This document shows, piece after piece, positions 57,276-64,000 of a stretch of 64,000 nucleotides of DNA (position 1 is its first letter; every line of letters starts with the position of its first letter). A program made the position numbers and the translations under genes. The notes under the pieces were generated by a model, which worked only from the letters and a program-made list of their open reading frames with translations, made no database searches and was not told the DNA's origin. This DNA is from Rhizobacter sp. OV335. GTDB lineage: Bacteria; Pseudomonadota; Gammaproteobacteria; Burkholderiales; Burkholderiaceae_C. The DNA lies in assembly GCF_900142965.1 (NCBI RefSeq), contig NZ_FRCQ01000010.1:1-64000 (forward strand), written 5' to 3'.

Positions 57276-58577
57276 ATGGCCACACCGACCACCCTCGCCG
57301 AATGGCTCGCTCACTGCGAGCAGCTGCACTCCAAGGACATCGACATGGGCCTCGAGCGCAGCCTGCTGATCAAGCAGCGGCTGGGCATCGATTTCCAGGT
57401 GCCGGTGATCACGGTGGCGGGCACCAACGGCAAGGGCTCGACCTGCGCGATGCTCGAGTCGATCGGGCTGCAGGCCGGCTACCGCGTCGGGCTCTACATC
57501 AAGCCGCATTTCGTGCACTTCGAGGAGCGTTGCCGCGTGAACGGCCGCAGCGTCGACGCGGCCGATCTGATCCCGCACTTCCAAGCCGTCGAGGAGGCCC
57601 GGGCCGGCATGCCGCTGACCTACTTCGAGTTCACGACGATGGCGATCCTGCGGCTGCTCGCGAGCGCGCCGCTCGACATGGTGATCCTCGAGGTCGGCCT
57701 CGGCGGCCGGCTCGACACCGTCAACGCGATCGACACCGATTGCGCGGTGATCACCAGCATCGACATCGACCACACCGCCTTCCTCGGCACCGACCGCGAG
57801 TCGATCGGCCGCGAGAAGGCCGGCATCATGCGCACCGGCAAGCCGGTGGTGGTCGGCGACCCGATGGTGCCGGCCAGCATCGTCGCGCGTGCCGCCGAGA
57901 TCGGCGCCGACCTGCGGCTGCTCGGCCGCGATTTCAACTACGCCGGCGACAAGCAGCAATGGGGCTGGGGCGGGCGCGACAAGCGCTTCAACGGCCTCGC
58001 GTACCCCGCGCTGCGCGGCGCGAACCAGCTGCTGAATGCGTCGGCCGCGCTGGCCGCGTTCGAGACGCTGCGCGACCGCTTGCCGATCACCGCGCAGGCG
58101 GTGCGCAACGGCTTCGCGTCGGTCGAGCTGACCGGCCGCTTCCAGATCGTGCCGGGGCAGCCGACGCTGGTGCTCGACGTCGCGCACAACCCGCACGCGG
58201 TCGGCGCGCTGGCCGAGAACCTCGACCAGATGGGCTTCTTCCCGCGCACGCACGCGGTGTTCGGCGCGATGGCCGACAAGGACCTCGAAGCGATCATCCG
58301 CCGCATGGCACCGCTGGTCGACGCGTGGCATTTCACCGACCTGCCGATCGCGCGGGCAACCAGTGCGGCCGAGTTGCAGCAACTGCACGAACGCCTCGCG
58401 CTGAGAGGCCCCGGCCCGGTGACTACATTCCGTCACGCGAGCCCCGACGACGCACTGCGCGCGACGATGGCGACCGCAGACCCGGCTGATAGAATCGTGG
58501 TCTTCGGCTCGTTCTTCACCGTGGGCGGCGTGCTGAAGGACGGCATCCCCCGTCTCTCTGCCAAGCACCTGAGCTGA
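57276..58577 (+). CDS. folC: Folylpolyglutamate / dihydrofolate synthase
   Basis: 433-aa Mur-ligase-fold enzyme that adds glutamate to dihydropteroate and folates. The P-loop is GTNGKGST (49-56), with KPHFVHFEERCRVNG, EVGLGGRLDTVNAID and DVAHNPHAVGALAENL of the ligase core. Starts 60 bp after accD, past the hairpin. The SPOR gene follows after 31 bp. Confidence 0.96.
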   Translation: MATPTTLAEWLAHCEQLHSKDIDMGLERSLLIKQRLGIDFQVPVITVAGTNGKGSTCAMLESIGLQAGYRVGLYIKPHFVHFEERCRVNGRSVDAADLIPHFQAVEEARAGMPLTYFEFTTMAILRLLASAPLDMVILEVGLGGRLDTVNAIDTDCAVITSIDIDHTAFLGTDRESIGREKAGIMRTGKPVVVGDPMVPASIVARAAEIGADLRLLGRDFNYAGDKQQWGWGGRDKRFNGLAYPALRGANQLLNASAALAAFETLRDRLPITAQAVRNGFASVELTGRFQIVPGQPTLVLDVAHNPHAVGALAENLDQMGFFPRTHAVFGAMADKDLEAIIRRMAPLVDAWHFTDLPIARATSAAELQQLHERLALRGPGPVTTFRHASPDDALRATMATADPADRIVVFGSFFTVGGVLKDGIPRLSAKHLS

Positions 58578-58608
58578 TCGCTCGCTGCTCACCTGGAATC
58601 AGCTCTTC

Positions 58609-59445
58609 ATGGGTCTGCTGTCCTTCCTGAAGCGCACGCCGGGCAACACGCCCAACAGCGCGTCCAAGGCCACCTCCAAGGCGAAGGCGCCCCCGGTCGC
58701 CGAATCCCCCGACACCGACACCGTCGCGCAGGCCCGCACCCGTGCGCGCCAGCGGCTCATCGGCGCGGCCGTGTTGGTGATCGCCGGCGTGATCGGCTTC
58801 CCGTTGTTGTTCGAGACGCAGCCGCGCCCGCTGCCGGTGGACACGCCGGTGGAGTTGCGGCGCGACACCGCGGCCGCGCCCACACCAGCGCCCGCCACGA
58901 CCGGCGCGCGAGCCGCCGCGCCCAAGCCCGCGACGCTGCCGCCGAGCGTGATCGCCGAGAACGTCGCCGATGCGGGCCGCGAACCGGCTGCCTCGGCGCC
59001 TGCACCCGTGGCGCCGCCGCCGGCCACCGTGGCAACACCGCCGGCTGTGGCGCCCGTCACGCCGAAGCCGACGCCCGCGCCGGTCGCCGCACCGGTCGAG
59101 CGCAAGCCGGTCGAGAAGCCTGCCGACAAACCCTCTGACAAGCCGACCCCGAAGCCCACCGACAGCGCCCGCGCGCAGGCCTTGCTCGACGGCAAGCCGG
59201 CCTCGCCCGAGGCCGCCGGCCGCTTCGTCGTGCAGGTCGGCGCGTTCGCCGAGGTCAACGCCGCCCGCGATGCCCGCCACAAGGTCGAGAAGCTCGGCCT
59301 GAAGACCTACACGCAGGTCGTCGAGACCTCGGCGGGCAACCGCATCCGCGTGCGCGTCGGCCCGTTCGCGTCGCGAGACGAGGCCGACAGGGCTGCTGCG
59401 AAGATCAAGACCGCCGGCCTGCCGTCGGCCATCCTGACGCTGTGA
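58609..59445 (+). CDS. SPOR-domain inner-membrane protein (DedD-like)
   Basis: 278-aa protein: a cytoplasmic N-terminus of about 45 residues, one membrane helix (LIGAAVLVIAGVIGFPLLF), a long Ala/Pro/Thr/Lys linker in the periplasm, and a C-terminal SPOR domain (about 200-278, FVVQVGAFAEVNAARDARHKV...RVRVGPFASRDEA) that binds denuded peptidoglycan at the division site. Position between folC and cvpA matches dedD of other proteobacteria. The cvpA GTG overlaps its stop. Confidence 0.92.
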   Translation: MGLLSFLKRTPGNTPNSASKATSKAKAPPVAESPDTDTVAQARTRARQRLIGAAVLVIAGVIGFPLLFETQPRPLPVDTPVELRRDTAAAPTPAPATTGARAAAPKPATLPPSVIAENVADAGREPAASAPAPVAPPPATVATPPAVAPVTPKPTPAPVAAPVERKPVEKPADKPSDKPTPKPTDSARAQALLDGKPASPEAAGRFVVQVGAFAEVNAARDARHKVEKLGLKTYTQVVETSAGNRIRVRVGPFASRDEADRAAAKIKTAGLPSAILTL

Positions 59446-59942
59446 CGGCGCCGATGGGCTGGGTCGATGGACTTTTTCTCGGCATCCTGGGCATCTCGGT
59501 GCTGGTGGGCCTCGTGCGCGGCCTGGTGTTCGAGCTGCTGTCGCTGGTCGGCTGGTTCGCGGCCTGGTTCGCCGCGCAATGGCTGACGCCGATGGTCGCG
59601 CCGCACATTCCGGTCGGTCGCATCGGCTCCGGCATCAACCATGCGGCCGCGTTCGCGCTGACCTTCATCGCGGCGCTGATCGTCTGGGGCATCCTGGCCC
59701 GGTTGCTGCGCTTCCTGATCCACGTGACGCCGCTGAGCATCATCGACCGCCTGCTGGGCGGCTTCTTCGGCCTGCTGCGCGGCGTGGTCGTGCTGCTGGC
59801 CATCGGCATGGTGGTCGGCATGACGCCGATGGTGACTTCGCCGGCCTGGACCAGCTCGGTGGGCGCGCCGTGGCTCAATGCCACCCTGGCGGCCTTGAAG
59901 CCCGTGCTTCCGCCTCAACTCTCTTCCCACTTGCCCGCATGA
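59442..59942 (+). CDS. cvpA: CvpA-family membrane protein
   Basis: 166-aa inner-membrane protein with four hydrophobic segments (for example GLFLGILGISVLVGLVRG and HAAAFALTFIAALIVWGI), typical of CvpA. The family is needed for colicin V production and envelope homeostasis in enterics; its biochemical role is unclear. The GTG start overlaps the previous stop by 4 bp, and purF follows after 32 bp as in many proteobacteria. Confidence 0.94.
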   Translation: MTAPMGWVDGLFLGILGISVLVGLVRGLVFELLSLVGWFAAWFAAQWLTPMVAPHIPVGRIGSGINHAAAFALTFIAALIVWGILARLLRFLIHVTPLSIIDRLLGGFFGLLRGVVVLLAIGMVVGMTPMVTSPAWTSSVGAPWLNATLAALKPVLPPQLSSHLPA

Positions 59943-59974
59943 CGCGGCCAGGTTGAACAAGCAAGGACTCTCCC

Positions 59975-61504
59975 ATGTGCGGCATCGTTGGCGTGATCTC
60001 GAAAACGCCGGTCAACCAGCTGATCTACGACGCGCTGCTGCTGCTGCAGCACCGCGGCCAGGATGCCGCCGGCATCGTCACGATGCTGGGCACCAAGTGC
60101 TTCATGCACAAGGCGCGCGGCATGGTGCGCGACGTGTTCCGCACCCGCAACATGCGCGGCCTGCCGGGCACCGTGGGCCTGGGCCAGGTGCGCTACCCGA
60201 CCGCCGGCAATGCCTACAACGAGGAAGAGGCGCAGCCCTTCTACGTGAACGCGCCGTTCGGCATCGTGCTGGTGCACAACGGCAACCTGACCAATGCGCA
60301 CTCGCTGAAGCAGGAGCTGTTCGATATCGACCGCCGCCACATCAACACCGAGAGCGACACCGAGGTGCTGATCAACATCCTGGCGCACGAGCTCGAGATG
60401 GCCGCGCGCGACCTGCCGCTGACCACCGAAGAGATCTTCAAGGCGGTCGGCGCGGTGCACAAGCGCATCAAGGGCTCGTACGCGGTGGTCGCGCTGATCG
60501 CCGGCTACGGGCTGCTGGCCTTTCGCGACCCATACGGCATCCGCCCGCTGTGCTTCGGCGAGGTGATGACGCCGAACGGCCCCGAGGTGATGGTGGCCAG
60601 CGAATCGGTCGCGCTCGAAGGCACCGGCCACAAGCTGGTCCGCGACGTGGCGCCGGGCGAGGCCGTCTTCATCGACCTGGACGGCAAGATCCACACCCAG
60701 CAGTGCGCCGAGAACCCGACGCTGAACCCGTGCATGTTCGAGTTCGTGTACCTGGCGCGGCCCGATTCGGTGATGGACGGCGTGTCGGTCTACCAGGCGC
60801 GCCTGAACATGGGCGAGACGCTCGCGCAGCGCCTGATCTCGACGATGCCGCCGAACGAGATCGACGTGGTGATCCCGATCCCCGAATCGAGCCGCCCGTC
60901 GGCGATGCAGCTCGCGCAGAAGATCGGCAAGCCCTACCGCGAGGGCTTCGTGAAGAACCGCTACGTGGGCCGCACCTTCATCATGCCGGGGCAGGGCGTG
61001 CGCAAGAAGTCGGTGCGCCAGAAGCTCAATGCGATCGCGGTCGAGTTCAAGGGCCGCAACGTGCTGCTGGTCGATGATTCCATCGTGCGCGGCACCACCT
61101 CGAAAGAGATCGTGCAGATGGCGCGCGACGCCGGTGCGCGCAAGGTCTACATGGCCTCGGCCGCGCCGCCGGTGCGCTTTCCGAATGTCTACGGCATCGA
61201 CATGCCGACCAGCGAGGAGCTGATTGCGCACAACCGCAGCATCGAGGAGATCCGCCAGTTCATCGGCGCCGACGCGCTGATCTACCAGGACGTGGCCGCG
61301 ATGAAGAAGGTGGTCGGCGCGCTGAACCCGTCGCTGAACGGCTTCGAGGCCTCGTGCTTCGACGGCTACTACGTGACGGGCGACGTGACGGCCGCCGATT
61401 TCGACGCGATCGCGGCGCAGCGCAAGTCGCAGGGCGGCGAAGAGGAAGAGGGCGCCGACCGCTCGCGCCTCGCACTGCAGAGCGCGACGACGGAGCGCGG
61501 CTGA
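59975..61504 (+). CDS. purF: Amidophosphoribosyltransferase
   Basis: 509-aa first committed enzyme of purine synthesis, forming phosphoribosylamine from PRPP and glutamine. MCGIVGV exposes the catalytic Cys after Met removal (N-terminal nucleophile glutaminase), LLLQHRGQDAAGI follows, and VLLVDDSIVRGTTSKE is the PRPP loop of the C-terminal domain. No propeptide, as in enterobacteria. Its stop overlaps the metZ start by one base. Confidence 0.97.
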   Translation: MCGIVGVISKTPVNQLIYDALLLLQHRGQDAAGIVTMLGTKCFMHKARGMVRDVFRTRNMRGLPGTVGLGQVRYPTAGNAYNEEEAQPFYVNAPFGIVLVHNGNLTNAHSLKQELFDIDRRHINTESDTEVLINILAHELEMAARDLPLTTEEIFKAVGAVHKRIKGSYAVVALIAGYGLLAFRDPYGIRPLCFGEVMTPNGPEVMVASESVALEGTGHKLVRDVAPGEAVFIDLDGKIHTQQCAENPTLNPCMFEFVYLARPDSVMDGVSVYQARLNMGETLAQRLISTMPPNEIDVVIPIPESSRPSAMQLAQKIGKPYREGFVKNRYVGRTFIMPGQGVRKKSVRQKLNAIAVEFKGRNVLLVDDSIVRGTTSKEIVQMARDAGARKVYMASAAPPVRFPNVYGIDMPTSEELIAHNRSIEEIRQFIGADALIYQDVAAMKKVVGALNPSLNGFEASCFDGYYVTGDVTAADFDAIAAQRKSQGGEEEEGADRSRLALQSATTERG

Positions 61505-62751
61505 TGGCGGACGCGCCGGCGAAGCGAGGCATTCCGCGCGTCGAGCTGCCGGCCGACGTGCGGCGTGACACGCTGGCCGTGCGCGAGGGCCTGCCGCCGA
61601 GCGCCTGGGGCGAGAACTCGGAGGCGCTGTTCCTGACCAGCAGCTTCGTGCAGCCCGATGCGGCGAGTGCCGCCGCGCGCTTCGCCAACGAAGAAGAAGC
61701 CTTCATCTACTCGCGCTTCAGCAACCCGACGGTGACGATGTTCGAGCGGCGCCTGGCCGCGCTCGAAGGCGCGCAGGCCTGCATCGGCACCGCCAGCGGC
61801 ATGAGCGCGATCCTGCTGCTGGGCATGGCGCTGCTGAAGGCCGGTGACCACGTGATCTGCTCGCGCAGCGTGTTCGGCTCGACCATCATGCTGTTCGGCC
61901 GCGAGTTCGCGAAGTTCGGCGTCGAGACGACGTTCGTCTCGCAGACCGATCCCGACGACTGGCGGCGCGCGCTCAAGCCGAACACGAAGCTGCTGTTTGC
62001 CGAGTCGCCGACCAACCCGTTGACCGAGGTGTGCGACATCCGCGCGCTGGCGCAGGTCGCGCACGAAGCGGGCGCATTGCTCGCGGTCGACAACTGCTTC
62101 TGCTCGCCGGCGCTGCAGCGGCCGATCGAGTATGGCGCCGACCTGGTCGTGCACTCCGGCACCAAGTACCTCGATGGCCAGGGCCGCGTGATCGCCGGCG
62201 CCGTGTGCGGCCCCGAACAACTGATCAACGACAAGTTCGTGCCGGTGATGCGCAGCGCGGGGATGTCGCTGTCGCCGTTCAACGCCTGGGTGGTGCTGAA
62301 GGGGCTCGAGACGCTGTCGATCCGGATGCAGGCGCAAGGGGACCGTGCGCTGCAGCTGGCCGGCTGGCTCGAGCAGCAGCCGCAAGTGGCGCGCGTCTTC
62401 TACCCAGGCCTGCGTTCGCACCCGCAGCACGAACTGGCGATGGCGCAGCAATCGGGCTCGGGCGGCGCGGTCGTGTCGTTCACCGTGAAGAGCACCGACG
62501 CCACCGGCGCGCGCAAGAATGCCTTCCATGTGATCGACCAGACGCAGGTGTGCTCGATCACCGCCAACCTCGGCGACACCAAGAGCACGATCACGCACCC
62601 GGCCAGCACCTCGCACGGCCGGCTCACCGAAGACCAGCGCCAGGCCGCCGGCATCACGCAGGGCCTGATCCGCGTGGCGGTGGGCCTGGATGACGTGCAG
62701 GACCTGAAGGCCGACCTGCTGCGTGGGTTGGCCGGCCTCGATTCCCTTTGA
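61504..62751 (+). CDS. metZ: O-succinylhomoserine sulfhydrylase
   Basis: 415-aa PLP enzyme of the Cys/Met metabolism family that makes homocysteine from O-succinylhomoserine and sulfide. [26 protein letters not shown] and ASGMSAILL are typical of MetZ, and the PLP lysine lies in [12 protein letters not shown]. MetZ rather than MetB or MetY is chosen from length, the RFSNPT motif and the usual place next to purF. The start at 61,504 (TGATG overlap) is preferred to an in-frame ATG inside purF. Confidence 0.92.
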   Translation: MADAPAKRGIPRVELPADVRRDTLAVREGLPPSAWGENSEALFLTSSFVQPDAASAAARFANEEEAFIYSRFSNPTVTMFERRLAALEGAQACIGTASGMSAILLLGMALLKAGDHVICSRSVFGSTIMLFGREFAKFGVETTFVSQTDPDDWRRALKPNTKLLFAESPTNPLTEVCDIRALAQVAHEAGALLAVDNCFCSPALQRPIEYGADLVVHSGTKYLDGQGRVIAGAVCGPEQLINDKFVPVMRSAGMSLSPFNAWVVLKGLETLSIRMQAQGDRALQLAGWLEQQPQVARVFYPGLRSHPQHELAMAQQSGSGGAVVSFTVKSTDATGARKNAFHVIDQTQVCSITANLGDTKSTITHPASTSHGRLTEDQRQAAGITQGLIRVAVGLDDVQDLKADLLRGLAGLDSL

Positions 62752-62761
62752 TCCCCACATC

Positions 62762-64000
62762 ATGACCCGACCGATCCGCACCCGCATCGCCCCGTCGCCC
62801 ACCGGCTTCCTGCACCTGGGCACGGCCCGCACCGCGCTGTATTCGTGGGCCTTCGCGCGCCACTTCGGCGGCGAGTTCGTGCTGCGCATCGAAGACACCG
62901 ACGTCGCCCGCTCGACGCAGGATTCGGTCGACCAGATCCTCGCGTCGATGCGCTGGCTCGGGCTCGACTACAACGAAGGTCCGATCTACCAGATGCAGCG
63001 GCTCGAGCGCTACCGCGCGGTGGTCGACCAGATGCTCGCCGAAGGCAGCGCCTACCGCTGCTACACGACGCCCGAAGAACTCGACGTGATGCGCGAGGAA
63101 CAGCGCACGCGTGGCGAGAAAACCCACTACGACGGCCGCTGGCGTCCGGCGCCCGGCAAGACACTGCCGGCACCGCCGGCCGGCGTGGAACCGGTGATCC
63201 GCTTCGCGAACCCGCACGACGGCATCGTCACCTGGGACGACCTGGTGAAGGGCCCGATCAGCATCGCGAACAAGGAGATCGACGACCTGATCATCATGCG
63301 CGCCGACGGCGTGCCGACGTACAACTTCGCGGTGGTCGTCGACGACTGGGACATGGCGATCAGCCACGTGTTCCGCGGCGACGAGCATGTGAACAACACG
63401 CCGTGGCAGATCAACATCTTCAACGCGCTGAAGGCGCCGCTGCCGCTGTTCGGCCACGTGCCGGTGATCCTCGGCGACGACGGGCAGAAGCTGTCGAAGC
63501 GGCGCGGCGCGGTCAGCGTGACGGCGTACGAAGAGAACGGCTTCCTGCCCGAGGCGATGCTGAACTACCTGGCGCGCCTGGGCTGGAGCCATGGCGACGA
63601 AGAGCTGTTCACGAGCGAGCAGCTGGTGTCGTGGTTCGACGGCAGCCACCTGTCGAAGAGCCCCGCGCAATGGGATGCGGCGAAGCTCGCGTGGGTCAAT
63701 GCGCACTACCTGAAGACCATCGACGAGCGGCGGCTGGCCGCGCTGGTGGTGGAGCAGTTCGCGCGCCGCGGCATCAGCGTGTCGGAAGACGAGGTGGCCG
63801 CGCGCTGCGGATTGTTCAAGGACCGCTGCTCGACGACGGTGGAACTGGCGGACTGGCTGCAGATGTATTTCGCCGACGTGGCGCCGAGCGCCGAAGACCT
63901 CGCGGCGCACGTGACCGATGCGGTCAAGCCGGCGCTCGCGACGCTGCGCGACAAGCTGGCCGCACTCAGCGAGTGGACCAAGCCCGCGATCGCGGCCGCG
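62762..64000 (+). CDS. gltX: Glutamyl-tRNA synthetase (C-terminus cut by window end)
   Basis: 413 codons are present and the frame is open at the window end; full enzymes have about 465-490 residues, so the anticodon-binding tail is missing. It starts [20 protein letters not shown] with the HIGH-type motif, then RIEDTD, and the KMSKS-type loop is [12 protein letters not shown] near residue 243. It charges tRNA-Glu. No clear ribosome-binding site precedes the ATG, which follows metZ by 10 bp. Confidence 0.96.
   Translation, partial: MTRPIRTRIAPSPTGFLHLGTARTALYSWAFARHFGGEFVLRIEDTDVARSTQDSVDQILASMRWLGLDYNEGPIYQMQRLERYRAVVDQMLAEGSAYRCYTTPEELDVMREEQRTRGEKTHYDGRWRPAPGKTLPAPPAGVEPVIRFANPHDGIVTWDDLVKGPISIANKEIDDLIIMRADGVPTYNFAVVVDDWDMAISHVFRGDEHVNNTPWQINIFNALKAPLPLFGHVPVILGDDGQKLSKRRGAVSVTAYEENGFLPEAMLNYLARLGWSHGDEELFTSEQLVSWFDGSHLSKSPAQWDAAKLAWVNAHYLKTIDERRLAALVVEQFARRGISVSEDEVAARCGLFKDRCSTTVELADWLQMYFADVAPSAEDLAAHVTDAVKPALATLRDKLAALSEWTKPAIAAA

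Overview
The window is GC-rich DNA from a betaproteobacterium, most likely order Burkholderiales (Leptothrix/Rubrivivax/Comamonadaceae-like). This is inferred from the conserved order acnB - mdh - gntR - sdhCDABE - gltA followed by leuCD - small ORF - leuB - asd - fimV - truA - trpFBA - accD - folC - SPOR protein - cvpA - purF - metZ - gltX. No rRNA, tRNA, CRISPR array or transposase was seen.

Left third (1-30,648): an accessory cell-surface/secretion region. A leftward operon encodes an 1825-aa RTX-type calcium-binding protein, its type I secretion ABC transporter (degenerate C39-like domain) and the HlyD-type membrane fusion protein. Divergent from it, a TolC-type outer-membrane gene leads a rightward operon for sugar or glycan decoration: a fused acetyltransferase/3,4-ketoisomerase (FdtD/WxcM type), a GNAT acetyltransferase, a sugar aminotransferase (FdtB type), a family 2-like glycosyltransferase, a hexapeptide acyltransferase and a SAM methyltransferase. 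A chemoreceptor gene follows on the opposite strand. Next come two tandem leftward genes, of 939 and 3359 aa, for proteins made almost only of an 8-residue repeat and ending in the same calcium-binding module related to the C-terminal part of FrpC-like RTX proteins. In the larger gene the octads form a 24-octad cycle of 192 aa (576 bp), present in 14 tandem copies over 22,252-30,318. In the smaller gene they form a 17-octad cycle (408 bp). This pair is the most unusual content of the window. It could be a large surface fibre or layer exported by the neighbouring type I system, but that is inference.

Middle (30,847-45,123): exonuclease I, a structured intergenic stretch with two inverted-repeat elements, then a TCA-cycle block. 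Leftward genes are acnB, a small periplasmic protein, a CoA-ester lyase family gene, tam (trans-aconitate methyltransferase) and mdh. A divergent GntR/UTRA regulator gene, with a perfect 18-bp palindrome beside the mdh promoter, precedes rightward sdhCDABE-gltA, which ends in a clear terminator.

Right third (45,180-64,000): biosynthetic housekeeping genes, all rightward and often overlapping by 4 bp: leucine (leuCDB), aspartate-family (asd), FimV, tRNA modification (truA), tryptophan (trpFBA), fatty acid (accD), folate (folC), a SPOR protein, cvpA-purF, metZ, and gltX cut by the window end.

A palindromic element of about 250 bp occurs at 32,575-32,827 and, cut by the window edge, at 1-171. 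In both places it lies 15-20 bp after the stop codon of a leftward gene and in the same orientation, so the accessory region is bracketed by direct copies of it.
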